Of a DNA stretch of 64,000 nt, positions 33,340 through 44,415 are shown piece after piece. The number at the start of each line of letters is the position of its first letter. Within the stretch, counting starts at the first letter, position 1. Origin of the DNA: Nemania diffusa (lineage: Eukaryota > Ascomycota > Sordariomycetes > Xylariales > Xylariaceae); the NCBI GenBank assembly GCA_038501195.1, contig JBBPUQ010000004.1, positions 1,860,001 through 1,924,000 of the forward strand. Reading direction: 5' to 3'. The notes beneath the pieces are model-generated. The model was not told where the DNA came from and did no database searches. It worked only from the letters and a program-made list of their open reading frames with translations. Made by a program: the position numbers and the translations under genes.

Positions 33340-34470
33340 CTATATTCTGGGTTCCGTGGCTCTAGCATCTATGGGCAGTCGTGTCCACATGCCCACATGT
33401 GGAATGCCATCCTGATAGAACTTTCCGAAGGTGTTATCCACCTGGAAGCCCCAGCTCTCGTACACTCTAATTAAAGCCTCCTGGGCGTGTATACACACGA
33501 GCCCGTTCCATTTCGGAATGTCATTTACGTTGGTGACTTTCATCACGTCTGAACCCAACTCCCTGACACTCGGGTTAAAGTAGGTCGGGTTCTCCTGTAG
33601 CCACTGCGTCGCGATATCCCATAACCGCTTGCCCGCGTTGTCGCCGCGGTACTCAGGCAGCACCGCCACCCGCCCTAGCTTGTAATACGGCTCCTTTCCG
33701 TTATGGAAATCCGTTGGCCGGTCCGGGCCAAACGGCTTGTTGGCAAACAACCGTCGATGTTCATTCAGGCTCAAGGCTCGGTGACGTGGTGGTTCTGGTT
33801 CTTTGGGTTCCGCAAAGTAATCCTTAGTGACATAGCCATTACCATTGTGGTTCCCGTTCTCATGGGGTGAAGCATTCTCATTGGTTTTGTTGTTCTTGAT
33901 ATCCTTAGTCTTGTTGTTATTGGCATTACTGCTACTAGCTACGGGGGGAACGTAGTCGTCGGCTTGCAGGATACCGCCCACGTAATGAGACCCAACAGGA
34001 GGATGTGGGGGGTGCGGAAAGGGGACGATGCGTAGTGCAGCAATAGGAACTGCGACACTCCTCGTCAGTCGACCAGTTAGTCCTCGACATTTCGAGCGCG
34101 ACCCAGGAGTATTTCGAACCCTTGAGAAGCACCTCGGCGATGATTCTAGCCTGGACAAAGGGAATCACTTACCAGTTTTTGTCTCTGAGCGGCGCCGCCG
34201 AATCACGAGGTCGGTGATCGGGTCTCGTTCCTCTGGCTGCTTTATCGTGTTCACAGAGGCATACATAACCCAGTGGCACGCTTTCGCGTCGTCCGCATCC
34301 TGCTCAGACTCTCGTCGGTATCCCTGTTCCTGCGCAAATACTTTTTCCCGCACGCTCATGGCATGTATGAAGGTGGGTGAGATGTATGCTGATTGCTGGT
34401 CATGCGGTAGAAGGCGGTTGTAGGCGTCAAGCCTAGTGGGCTCCTGGCGTTTGACGAATGGTGTGCCCAT
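33340..34470 (-). CDS. GNAT-family N-acetyltransferase
   Basis: Two exons: 34173..34470 and 33340..34049, joined through a Val codon (123-nt intron, donor GTAAGT, acceptor CGCAG), giving 335 residues. GNAT enzymes move an acetyl group from acetyl-CoA to an amine. The N-terminal part is AYISPTFIHAMSVREKVFAQ, followed by EQGYRRESEQDADDAKACHW, the usual opening of this fold. The acetyl-CoA site is in YYKLGRVAVLPEYRGDNAGK, with the R-G-x-x-x-G-K pyrophosphate loop. The C-terminal part is EALIRVYESWGFQVDNTFGK and GIPHVGMWTRL. A disordered Asn/Lys-rich insert (NANNNKTKDIKNN, HENGNHNGNGY) of about 50 residues splits the domain at about residues 130-180. Related fungal proteins exist; the substrate is unknown. 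Confidence 0.88.
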
Positions 34471-35338
34471 GACTGTTTTTATGGTTTGTCAGCCTTGAAG
34501 TATGTGTTCTAGTCCTTTGGTTCAGCGGCTGAGTAAATTTCTTAGTGATTTGGTCTTGAAATGCTAAGCCGTGATATTTGAAGTTGAGGGTAGCGGTGAT
34601 AGTGAGTGAGTATGCATGGTAGATGTGATGTGAAGGAGGAGAGGGAAAGCGAAACAAAAAAATTGGATGGCAACTTATATAGTTTGAAACAACAAACTGG
34701 CTTTCCTCCAAACTGACTTTGCGGAGGCAATAAGAGGAAATGCCATATGATTCATTTATGCGACTATATGTATTGCGAAGGAAAGAGCAATCGTTATGTG
34801 ACTAGGTAGGTACCTAACACATACCCAACAAGTTTAGCAAGGGCCCCTAAATTAAAATCATGGAGTTACTCAAATGCCGAATCTAAAAATATAAAAACTT
34901 TCGGTCCAAATTTGTATTCATCACCGCTATGTGCCTTTTAAAGTTATAGATAGTGGTAGAGCCGTGAGAGGTAGGCCAGTTATAAGACGAGACGGTTTAG
35001 TTGATAAGCACGGCGCCGAAATCCGGGCTGACACAATCCCGGATCGGCGCAGCACCGGGGCCCACTTGCACTAAAATTAGAGACTCCGAGCCACGCAGTT
35101 ACCTTAGCTGAGTTTTCACTTGTTTTGCAGTCGCTATTGGGACATGTATGGCTTCTAAATTGTTTGCTGCGTGTCGTCAATTTCAACATTATGGCGCCAT
35201 TTGCGAAGTGTAATTTTGCTTAAAAGCACCGAGAACAGTATCCTCCCATGTAAGTTTCATCCCCACTACTACGTACAATTCACCGGTATAATCAACCTCA
35301 ACATGGAAAACAGGTAGGAGTACACCACCATGCTAGTA
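34471..35338. other. Intergenic stretch, 0.87 kb
   Basis: It holds the promoter of the acetyltransferase gene and the 3' flank of the SDR gene. It includes a GTAGGTACCTA word near 34,806-34,816. No convincing gene is seen. Confidence 0.45.
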
Positions 35339-36165
35339 TCATTTCAGGCCGCCGCTCAAGAGAATTGATTGACCCGTCAAGTAGCCAGTCTTGCACATCA
35401 TCGTCACAATTCCGGCACATTCTTCTGGTGTCCCCAACCGACCCACTGGAATGTTCTTCACGTCTCCCGGAGTTCCCTCAACAAACTTTGCATCAGGTAT
35501 CATTCCCGTATCGCCAATCATTGCGGGTGCCACATCGTTCACTGTGATACCGGACTTTGCATGCTTTGCCGCTAGGTTTTTCATCATTCCCGACAAGCCC
35601 GCCTTCGAGGCAGCGTAATGACATGCATTGATGCCACCACCAATGGCCGCTATCGAGGAGACGAAGACAATGCGCCCCCATCCTTGGGCTTCCATATGTT
35701 GGATGCTGAGCTTAGATAGCATGAACGACGCTCGCAGGTTGATGTTCATCGTGTGGTCGAATTCTTCAATGCTCACATCCAAGATTCCGGGGAAGCGTTT
35801 TCCGTAGCCCGCGTTTGAGACGAGGATATCAGGGCCATCTTGGCCGTAGTCTTTCTTTATGTCTTGGAAGAGGCCCTCGAGAGCTGCGGAGTTGCCCGTA
35901 TCGAGTTGGTAGGCAACAACCTTCTGGTCTTCGCGAACACGCTTTGGTAGCAATTCTTGTACTAGGTCTTCTACGGCCTGTATCTTACTGAACCCTGTCA
36001 GAGCTAATGAACATCCTTCCGCCCAAAGGTCGCGAGCGACAGCGGCGCCAATACTAATATCAAGTTAGTACAAGACCGTATGAGAGAAATGCAGCATACA
36101 CACCCTCCAGAGGCACCTGTGATCAGTGCCAAACGGCCTGAGATCCTGTTATCAACGGGCGGCAT
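35339..36165 (-). CDS. Short-chain dehydrogenase/reductase (SDR)
   Basis: Two exons: 36104..36165 and 35339..36053 (50-nt intron), giving 258 residues. It belongs to the classical SDR family, NAD(P)-dependent oxidoreductases with a Rossmann fold. The cofactor loop TGASGGIG is rebuilt only by splicing, since the intron falls between its glycines. Other hallmarks are DILVSNAGYG (N-A-G), FVSSIAAIGG (the catalytic Ser region), CHYAASKAGL (Tyr-x-x-x-Lys) and GITVNDVAPAMIGDTGM. The C-terminus GYLTGQSILLSGGLK resembles 3-oxoacyl-ACP reductase (FabG) types. There is no signal peptide or clear targeting sequence, so it is probably cytosolic. The substrate cannot be read from sequence. No biosynthetic cluster surrounds it. 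Confidence 0.93.
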
Positions 36166-37000
36166 AGTGAAAATAGTGAGGTTGGCAGCAAGAAGTTACT
36201 CATGATTTCTCACATGTCTACTAAACGCCTAGATAAACGCCTACTAAAAGAGGGGTGTGTGATACCTACGGGGATACGGGTATCGACAACCGTTACTTAG
36301 AGCTAATACGTTCCCGAAGTCGGAAGTTGGGAACCCCCGCCTATCAGTTCATAAACTAAGACTACTTAGATATCTCTATGATGAATTTCCTAAATTGTTT
36401 CAATTGGGAACTCTTCTGTCTCTTTCTCGAACGAAGACCCCTCCATACTAGATTGACAAGCGAGTTACTCGGTACTGTACCCTTGGCGGTACCTATGCCA
36501 CTCAAACCTGGCCTTACTGTGGGGTTACATCCCAGCTATGCCTATTTTGGGGCGACAGGGCTTCAGCTGGCGAATCAGATGGCCATTGGTGGCTTCACTG
36601 GGCAAACCCTTGTCCTTCAACATGCTAGCTGTCCTTTTACTGCTTGATTTTTAGTAACACGTCATGCATTTGTGTGAAATCGAAGAAAAAAGGCCCCAAA
36701 AAGATACGGTAGGCAATGCTGAAACCGCTGCTGGGCTACCACTGCTGGCGCTATGATTACTTTTAGTTGAGGCCAGATTATTATTCCCAAGGCAATTGGA
36801 CGTCAAGCTTCTGTACAAAGCTGTTGCATTTACCTGGGATTGCCCACCGCTCAACACAACTCCCCCTCCTCTCTACCAAAGTTTCACCAACGTATATATA
36901 ATTTAGCCGTCTGCACTCAAATACGTAGCTTGGGACCTTGTTAAATATCTGTGCGCAGGCGAGCCTCGCGCCGAATTCGCCCCTCCTACACTTGCCCACC
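36166..37000. promoter_or_regulatory. Promoter region between SDR and LHS1 genes
   Basis: An 835-base divergent intergenic region. A TATA-like run (36893..36900) lies about 100 bases before the LHS1 ATG. An inverted CCAAT (ATTGG, 36795..36799) overlaps a GACGTC (36798..36803). That is a CRE/bZIP-type word, and such sites could serve the unfolded-protein response expected for an ER chaperone gene. The regulatory reading is an inference from single short words. Confidence 0.35.
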
Positions 37001-39994
37001 ATGGCGCCGACATTCTCTCCGAGAACCATACTGCTCTCTATATTGTTTCTATTTTCGACGAACGTGCTCGCCGTTTCTGCTGTCCTTGGAGTCGATCTTG
37101 GTACCGAGTACATCAAGGCCTCGCTTGTGAAGCCCGGTATTCCACTCGAGATCGTCCTGACTAAAGACTCGAGGAGAAAAGAGACCGCCGCCGTTGCCTT
37201 CAAACCCTCCCAGCATACCCTCCAGAGCGGCTCGTACCCCGAACGAGCTTACGGCTCAGATGCTGTCGCTCTGGCGGCACGATTCCCTGGCGATGTCTAT
37301 CCCAACCTAAAGACTCTTCTTGGCCTTTCCCTCGACGATTCAATAGTTCAGGAATATGCTGCGAGACACCCAAGCCTCCAATTGGAGGCCACCCAAAACA
37401 GGAACACTATTGCGTTCAAAAGCAAGGCCACAGAAGGGGAGGAAGCTTGGATGGTGGAGGAGCTGTTGGCCATGGAGCTCCAAAGCATCCAGCGCAATGC
37501 CGAAGCCCTAGCCGGTTCCGATTTTGCTGTTCGTTCAGTTGTCGTCACGGTACCACCTTTCTATACCACCGAAGAAAAGCGTGCTGTAGAGCTAGCTTGT
37601 GAACTGGTTGGTCTCAAGGCCCTGTCTCTGATCAGCGATGGGTTAGCCGTTGGGTTAAACTATGCCACAAGCCGAACCTTCCCAACCATCAACGAGGGAG
37701 GCAAGCCGGAATACCACATGGTCTTCGACATGGGTGCCGGCTCTACCAAGGCAACTGTTATGAAATTCCAGGGTCGCACGGTCAAAGACGTTGGTAAATT
37801 CAATAAGACGGTCCAAGAAGTTCAAGTTTTGGGAAATGGCTGGGATCGAACCTTGGGTGGCGATGCTCTCAACTACTTAATCGTCGACGATATGATCTCC
37901 AAGTTCGTGGAGACCCCAGCTGCCAAGAGGGCTTCTGTCACGGCCGAAGGTGTCCGAGGACATGGGCGTGCCATAGCGAAATTGTTGAAGGAGGCTGAGA
38001 GGTTGCGCCATATATTGAGCGCTAACGTCGACACCGCTGGTAGTTTTGAGGGGCTTTATGAGGACGTCGATTTCCGATATAAGGTCTCTCGAGCCGACTT
38101 TGAGAAGATGGCCGAGTCTCACGCCGAAAGAGTTGGCGTCGCCGTTCAGAAAGCTCTCGAAGTAGCCGAGCTTGATATCACGCAACTTGACTCTATTATT
38201 CTCCACGGTGGTGCTTCTCGAACCCCTTTCGTCCAGAAGCTGCTTGAGAAGCTGGCAGGTGGTGATAAGATTCGTGGTAATGTAAACTCGGACGAGGCCG
38301 CCGTATTTGGTGCCGGTTTCCGGGCCGCAGAATTAAGTCCAAGTTTTCGCGTTAAGGAGATTCGGGTATCTGAGGGGGCTGCCTATGCCGTAGGAATGAA
38401 ATGGACCAACCCCAATAACAAGGTTCAGCAACAGCGTCTTTGGATCGAGCGGTCTCTACTTACCGCTGCGCCTAAAGAAGTCACTTTCACGAACCAAGAA
38501 GACTTCTCAGTCCGCTTCTTCCAACAAATCCCATCAGCGGATGGATTCGCGGAGAAGGAAACCAAGGAGGTGCTGACAAAGAACTTGACCGCCACCGTAG
38601 CTTCGCTTGTCGAGAAACATGGCTGCGTTAAAGAAGATATTCAACTCAAGGTTCAACTCCGTCTAGGCACTGAAAATGGCGAGGTCCAGGTTGTCAAGGC
38701 TTTCGTTGAATGCGAAACGGAGGAGGCTGAGAAGGAAGGCATTATGGACGGCGTGAAGAACTTATTCGGCTTTGGTAAGAACAAGGACCAGAAACCATTG
38801 GCAGATGACGAGAGTAGCGAAAGCGAGACTACGTCTACAGACACCACCACAACATCATCCACAGAATCTACAGCTACAGCTTCATCTAGTGCGTCAGCTG
38901 AGAGCAGTGAAGTCCCCAAGAAACGCCTCGTGGTCGTTCCAGTTGATTATTCTACGGAGAAACTGGGCATCCCAGCATTATCCAAGGCTGATCTTACGAA
39001 AGCAAAAGACCGCCTAAAAGCCTTTGAATCATCTGATAAGGCCCGCCGTCTCAGAGAAGAGACCCTCAACCAATTGGAAGGCTTTACGTACAAAGTAAGA
39101 GATCTACTCGAGTCAGATGCCTTTGTGGCAGCATCAACCCCTGAAGAGCGAGCGAAGCTTGAAAGCAAGGCCAGTGATGCTAGTGATTGGGTTTATGGTG
39201 ATGGAGCAGATGCCCCCCATAAGGAGTTGAAATCGAGACTCAAGGAGCTGAAGAACCTCGTTTCTCCTGTAGAAAAGAGAATTGAAGAGTCTTCTAAACG
39301 TCCCGAGCTAATCAAGAGTTTGAAAGACGCGTTGAACCAAACCAACACTTGGATCGGCACAATCAAGGAGCAGATTCTGGAGGCGGAGGCATTTGCTTCC
39401 TCCGCAAGTGCTAGTGCCACCTCGTCAACCGAGGCTACGTCTAGCATTACGGAAGCCCCGTCACAAGAAACTGGCGATTTTGACGGATTAGAAGATGAGC
39501 CGGCGATTACCTCGTCAACAACTACGGAGGTGGAAGACCGTGGTCCTGCTCCACCTCTATACACGATGGAGGATATGAAGGAGTTGACAGAGCTATATGA
39601 GTCTATCATGGGCTGGCTAGAAAAGAAACTAGTGGAACAAGACAAACTTCCCGAGACTGCCAATCCTGTACTCCTCGCCAAAGAAATTACGGAAAAGACG
39701 AAGGAGCTGGAGAAGGCTGGCGTAGACCTAGCAATGAAGAGTGTCAAGAAGTTTGAGTCTAAGTTCAAGAAGAACAGTAGCTCGAAAAAGTCGACGAAGT
39801 CTAAGTCTAAGACCAAGACGAAAACCAAGACTAAGACTGCTACCAAAGGAGGTAAGGACGACTCAGACCCGATAATAGACTTGAAGTTCGGGGAGGATGG
39901 AGAGCTACCTTCGGCGGAGGAAATTGAGCAGATGATCAAGAATATGAGACAGGAGCAGGAGAGCAAGGATGGCTCGAAGCACGATGAATTGTAA
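37001..39994 (+). CDS. LHS1: ER lumenal Hsp70-family chaperone Lhs1 (HYOU1/Grp170 type)
   Basis: A single-exon gene for 997 residues starting at ATG 37001 in a strong context (CCACCATGG); the upstream in-frame codon is TTG. A signal peptide (TILLSILFLFSTNVLAVSA) is followed by the Hsp70 ATPase domain: VLGVDLGTEYIKASLVKPG, SVVVTVPPFYT, LKALSLISDGLAVGLNYAT, MVFDMGAGSTKATVMKF and SIILHGGASRTPFVQKLLE. After the substrate-domain region comes a Ser/Thr-rich acidic loop (around residue 610-640), then helices, a second Ser/Thr loop and a Lys/Thr/Ser run near the end (about residue 930). The last residues are KHDEL, so the protein carries an HDEL retrieval signal. Lhs1/Grp170 proteins act as nucleotide exchange factors for Kar2/BiP and help import and folding in the ER. 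Confidence 0.94.
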   Translation: MAPTFSPRTILLSILFLFSTNVLAVSAVLGVDLGTEYIKASLVKPGIPLEIVLTKDSRRKETAAVAFKPSQHTLQSGSYPERAYGSDAVALAARFPGDVYPNLKTLLGLSLDDSIVQEYAARHPSLQLEATQNRNTIAFKSKATEGEEAWMVEELLAMELQSIQRNAEALAGSDFAVRSVVVTVPPFYTTEEKRAVELACELVGLKALSLISDGLAVGLNYATSRTFPTINEGGKPEYHMVFDMGAGSTKATVMKFQGRTVKDVGKFNKTVQEVQVLGNGWDRTLGGDALNYLIVDDMISKFVETPAAKRASVTAEGVRGHGRAIAKLLKEAERLRHILSANVDTAGSFEGLYEDVDFRYKVSRADFEKMAESHAERVGVAVQKALEVAELDITQLDSIILHGGASRTPFVQKLLEKLAGGDKIRGNVNSDEAAVFGAGFRAAELSPSFRVKEIRVSEGAAYAVGMKWTNPNNKVQQQRLWIERSLLTAAPKEVTFTNQEDFSVRFFQQIPSADGFAEKETKEVLTKNLTATVASLVEKHGCVKEDIQLKVQLRLGTENGEVQVVKAFVECETEEAEKEGIMDGVKNLFGFGKNKDQKPLADDESSESETTSTDTTTTSSTESTATASSSASAESSEVPKKRLVVVPVDYSTEKLGIPALSKADLTKAKDRLKAFESSDKARRLREETLNQLEGFTYKVRDLLESDAFVAASTPEERAKLESKASDASDWVYGDGADAPHKELKSRLKELKNLVSPVEKRIEESSKRPELIKSLKDALNQTNTWIGTIKEQILEAEAFASSASASATSSTEATSSITEAPSQETGDFDGLEDEPAITSSTTTEVEDRGPAPPLYTMEDMKELTELYESIMGWLEKKLVEQDKLPETANPVLLAKEITEKTKELEKAGVDLAMKSVKKFESKFKKNSSSKKSTKSKSKTKTKTKTKTATKGGKDDSDPIIDLKFGEDGELPSAEEIEQMIKNMRQEQESKDGSKHDEL

Positions 39995-41309
39995 AACGGC
40001 ATACCATATATAGCATAGACGGTGTTTGATAAATAAATACGATGTGATTACATTCCTATTGCGATTGCAAGGGTACTTTTTACGAGGCCGTTCTGGCTAT
40101 GACTTGATAGTAAGTAGCCATCTCGGAGCATGCACAGATTAGATCTTAGGAAACCTACCCCCAAGGATAGCTACTGCTTAAGGGTGTCACAGATAACAGC
40201 TTTTTAGTTGTTTGTAGCCGGCTCATCACATCTGCCGGACGCGAGGAGTTAGGATTCGAAGTTACACGAGATGGCGGACTCCAGCTAATTATTGACGAAC
40301 CTCCTGCATCATATAACATGCAGCTATCCGCAGGTACCCGATTGTACCAATACTGCCCGATCATTCCCATTTAGGCGTTTGGTGAGTGTCGTGTCGTGTC
40401 GTGCTATGTCATGTTGGTAACCCCCGAAATACAAACTTGCCCGCGCATCATGACCATAATGGAACATACCGGGACTCGACTTAGCTCATGCTAAACACGC
40501 TGGTGTGACTAGAAGATAGCGTAGGAAAGGACGGCTTGTATTGGTCATTGTATTTCACGGGTTTGTTATCACGACGTGTCGGGGGCACAAGCACGTTGGA
40601 CAAGTCGGAATAGTTGGGAAAGTCATACGAGATAGAATTTCGCGGGAAGCTACCTTAGGTAGCTTGCTGTTTGCTGTTTCCATACTGTCCTTCCTTCCTT
40701 CCTTCCTACCTACATACATATTAGAGCTCATTAAATCACTAGACACGTCAGCAAGTACCTGCCCAGGTAATTTGATAATTAGGTAGGTGGTACCTAAGGC
40801 AACCAAGTGCAAGTAGGTATAATATCAGAAGCGCGACTACCTCTCAACACACCTTACTAGTGGGTGTCACTACTTTCATCGTATGCAGTGGTCACTTTCG
40901 CCATTAACCCTCAAGCAAGCAATCACCCATCCAGTATGTCAGTATCCGACTTGGCATATTCACATCTTCTCACACTCTCCCTTTGATCCCGTTCCTTGCA
41001 AACAGGTATAAAACGCATATTCGTCGGACACCAAATCTCCCTGCTTTCGATTAATCCAACTCTCTGGCAGGTTGAAGCAGATCTCACCGGACGCTCCTTA
41101 CGAAATACATTGCCGTACTCGTTACTGTCACCGGTACTTCTATGTGTCTTGGTTGGGCCGTTCCACTCGTGCACCCCCCCTTGTCTCGTTTGCATTCACG
41201 TTGAAATACACGGTCTTCACCTTCCCCTATGATCTATCTAGATTGACTTTCCCTCTATCTCTCTTCTCTACAAATCCTGTATTCTGGATTTATCGCTTCG
41301 GCTGTTATC
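39995..41309. promoter_or_regulatory. Intergenic stretch with protease promoter
   Basis: 1.3 kb without a gene. It contains a short CCTT microsatellite (about 40690-40708) and a GTGTC run near 40,386-40,401. A TATAAAA box lies at 41007..41013, 297 bases before the aspartic protease ATG, and the sequence from 41,210 to 41,280 is pyrimidine-rich. Only the TATA assignment is offered, with modest confidence. Confidence 0.4.
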
Positions 41310-42878
41310 ATGTGGAACTCGAGCCCTTTGGCCCTCGCGGCCTTTCTATTTGTGGTATTCACCCACGTCGTTGCCTCCCCTGTCGTCAACAATCTCAACG
41401 CAGGCAACACTTTCTCTGTCCCTCTGGTTCACGATGCCGATAAACCCCGCCATGGCCCATCTGAGATCCTCAAAACCCTGAAGAAATACAAACTTGAGAT
41501 CCCTAATGGCCTGCAGGAGGTCGTTGACAAGCATCATGCTAAAATGGCTCTCCTAGCGGTACCTGGCAATGGTAACGCACTGCCCTTCTCTCTCTTGTTT
41601 TCTAATTAAAAATTTGCTAACTGGGGCTAAAGGCAGTACTGGCAGTGTCCCGGCAAACTCAAAGGATGGTGATCTCTTGTGGCTCGCCCCTGTTAGCATC
41701 GGTACTCCACCGCAGGAGTTATTCGTCGATCTAGACACCGGTTCGACCGACAGGTACGCAATATTCCTCAGCACAACACAGTATGAATTGAATAAAAGCT
41801 ATTATTAAATTCCCCAAGTATTTATTTGGTTGCTTGATTTTACAAATATTGAATATCCCAAACTAAAACAGACATATGCTGCTTAGATACTAATCTAGTT
41901 CATAGCTGGTTCTTTTCGACAGAGACTCAAGAGAGCGAGGTGAACGGTCAGACCCTTTGGAATCCCAACACGTCGTCCACTTCGGCCTTGATCCCTGGCT
42001 GTAGCTGGTCAATCATTTACGGCGACTGGTCGACTTCGTCTGGAACATGCTACACCGACACATTTGCGCTCGGGAATGTTAGCATCCCAGATATGACGAT
42101 CGAGTCGGCAAGTTCGGTGTCCACTATGTTTACCTCGACTGGCTATATGTCAGGGTTGGTTGGGTTAGCCTGGCCATATCTCAAGCAGACAATACCACCC
42201 CAAAAGGCTCTAATCGAGTTCCTCCCTGAGGTGCTCGATGAGCCTGTTTTTACTGTTGATTTTCGGCATAACAGTAGCGAAGGATCTTTCAACTTCGGCT
42301 ACATCGACGATGATCTGCACGATTCTGATATCGTGTATACGAATATCGACAATTCCGATGGTTTCTGGGGTGTCAAGAACACAGCCTTTGGGATTAGTGG
42401 CCAAAACCTAACTTACTCGTTCCTTAGCCCCAAAACTGTCATCGTGGATACTGGTACAACATTGCTTTTCGCACCAGAAGCCGCTGTGGATACGTACTTT
42501 GCCAAGGTACCGGGTGCTAACTTCTCGATGGAAGAGTATGGTTATGTAGTCCCTTGCGATGCTGAGCTTCCCGACTTCTTATGGGAGATATCCGACGAGG
42601 AAGGTAACACTGTCAAGGGGGCAATTCCCGGTTCATACTTCATCTACGCCCATACAACTGATGAGCTATGCTTTGCTGGTCTCCAGTCCATCTCTTCCTT
42701 TACTGGTGTTCAGGGGATTTTTGGTGATATCTTCCTCAAGAGTGGTTTCTTCGTCTTTGACATCAAGGGAAAGCGGTTGGGCGCCGCATCAAAGCCTCTA
42801 CATATTGGCGACGAGAAGAGAGATGTGAGCCACTCTATGAATGTCGGCGAAGGAGAGCACGAGACTATTTTCATCTAA
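41310..42878 (+). CDS. Secreted pepsin-type aspartic protease (family A1)
   Basis: Three exons: 41310..41571, 41633..41753 and 41906..42878, giving 451 residues. The signal peptide is in MWNSSPLALAAFLFVVFTHV. A propeptide of about 70 residues follows (FSVPLVHDADKPRHGP, ILKTLKKYKLEIPNG). The mature enzyme begins near DLLWLAPVSIGTPPQELFVD. The first catalytic motif is LDTGST (Asp about residue 122) and the second is VDTGTT (Asp about residue 309). Splicing at the second intron gives DTGSTDSWFFSTETQ, the expected continuation. CSWSIIYGDWSTSSG covers the flap region, with the Tyr in IYGDWS. YGYVVPCDAE and TDELCFAGLQ supply the C-terminal disulfide. There is no GPI signal or membrane anchor, so it is probably released. 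A TATA box and a pyrimidine-rich leader precede it. Confidence 0.92.
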
Positions 42879-43356
42879 TAGGCTATCAAAATTGTCCAAG
42901 GGCCGAGGGTAGAGATACCTAAAGTTTGTATGGGATGGAATCTGTACGAGGAGGCCTACTACTGAGTAGATAGCTGTGTAACTAGAAAAATTAAGACACA
43001 ATTTCTTGAGGATGAAGTAGAAGAGTTGCAACATTGAAATGAATATTAAAACAACTGTTGTGACTAATTTTTGAGTCCCAAAGATCTGAATATGATCTAA
43101 GTACAGAGTCGTCTGCATATAGTAGGCTTCGTATGGCACATCCAGAAGTGAGTAGGCCTTGCCCTACATTAGCCCAATTCCTGAGCTTATCAGGCTGTCG
43201 GGCTTATAGTACTGACAAAGGATAGACATTAGGTATGTGTCATTTTCTAAAGATTTCAACCCCTTGTTGTTAAATTTCTATGTACTAGATATTTTAGTAG
43301 CTGGGGGTGTCTGATCTAGATATTGGCTAAGATTTCGGGTATTCGTTAAATTACTT
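42879..43356. other. Convergent intergenic stretch
   Basis: AT-rich DNA between the protease stop codon (+) and the stop of the membrane-protein gene (-). No gene or repeat is recognised. Confidence 0.45.
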
Positions 43357-44369
43357 TTAGTTTTCGATGCTACTGAGGATAGCTAGTAAAGCGGCGAGGA
43401 CTATTGGTTTACTTGTTAGATCACCAATTACCTATGCTCACAATATGCTCGGCTCAAGGTCGCACTGGAAGGAAAACTTACGACCTCCAGCAGTTAGCAC
43501 ATACGACGCCGTACCCCACGCGGTCTGGATGGTTGCCAGGTCCCCCCAGTTCTGCGAGTTGAGGTAGATCCCAATCGCTAAGCTTAGTAGCACCGGGAGA
43601 AGCACCACGATCGAGATCCGGGTCGCCGACCAGCCCAGCACGAGCTCGAGGGAGTACCTGCCCTCGGACGGGCTGCTCTTCCCCTCGTTTATGGCCTGCT
43701 GGATCCAATTCACCCAGCTCTTCGCCACCACGTCGCCCACGCGCCACTTCCTGTATGTCTGCAGGAGGAGGCGCATATCCGCCGTCCCGCTGCTGTCGAG
43801 CTCGACGCGCTCGTGGGTCCCGTCTTCATCGCACTGGAGCGGTGGTGAGAGGACGTGAATCAAGTGGTACGGGGAGGTAGGGAGCTGGGACGAACTCTAT
43901 ACAACCTGAACTCCCTCACGTGCGTGAGCGAGAGGAACGCGCCGCTAACCCCGCGTAGACGATAAGCGGCCCAGTGCAGGTCGCGGAAGAACCGCTCCGG
44001 CCTCTCGATGAGCACGACGCGCTCCTTCGGGTGCCCGTGGCCGTCGGGGAAGATGCCGAGCACCACGTACGCGGGCATGTCCTGGGCCGCCGCCCGGAAC
44101 CGCCGACACTGCGAGTAGCGGACGGTGCTTTCGGTGCTTTTCTCGTACTTGAAGCTTGGTCCGGCTGCCTCGAAGCTGAGGACCTCCGCCTTTTTCGTCG
44201 TCGTTGTCGTGACGATCGGCGTCCACGGTGCGCGCCGGGATAGCGAGAGCGGGGCTGCCGGCATGGGGTTGGTTGTCCTCGCTGTTGCTGGGCTGGAAAT
44301 TACCGTCGTCGTCGTTGTGACGCTCGGCGCATATCGCCCGTGCAGGGACGATGAGAACATGGCTGTCAT
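43357..44369 (-). CDS. Fungal membrane protein of unknown function, two C-terminal TM segments
   Basis: Three exons: 43896..44369, 43482..43833 and 43357..43400, about 289 residues. The third exon completes a hydrophobic end (VLTAGGLLAALLAILSSIEN); its donor GTAAGT and the ATAG acceptor fit. The first junction is less certain: a GTTCGT donor after FRLYR (62-nt intron) restores FRLYR-CDEDGTHERVELD, as I expect from relatives. A GTGAGG donor 24 nt earlier also keeps frame. Visible parts are a Thr/Ser/Pro-rich start, AAQDMPAYVVLGIFPDG and RFFRDLHWAAYRLRGVSGAF. WVNWIQQAINEGKSSPSEGR and SLELVLGWSATRISIVVLLP follow. Two membrane segments (about residues 225-245 and 262-288) end the chain. Similar filamentous-fungal proteins exist without known function. 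The N-terminus is uncertain because the start overlaps a duplicated segment. Confidence 0.7.
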
Positions 44370-44415
44370 GGCTATCGATATGGGTTTGGTTGTTCTCGTT
44401 GCTGGGCTGGAAATT
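44256..44415. repeat. Diverged direct duplication at the 5' end of the membrane-protein gene
   Basis: The segment beginning near 44262 (GGGTTGGTTGTCCTCG, then TGCTGGGCTGGAAATTAC) recurs about 114 bases later (TGGGTTTGGTTGTTCTCG, then the same TGCTGGGCTGGAAATTAC). The second copy lies just upstream of the chosen start codon on the minus strand, so the repeat confuses the N-terminus call. Confidence 0.7.

Noticed and set aside
36938..37000. N-terminal extension of Lhs1
   Set aside because: It opens with TTG and would bury the signal peptide; the ATG at 37001 has a strong context.
43834..43895. Frameshift or pseudogene in the two-TM C-terminal membrane-protein gene
   Set aside because: A 62-nt intron (or an 86-nt alternative) with an AG acceptor restores the frame, so no break is needed.
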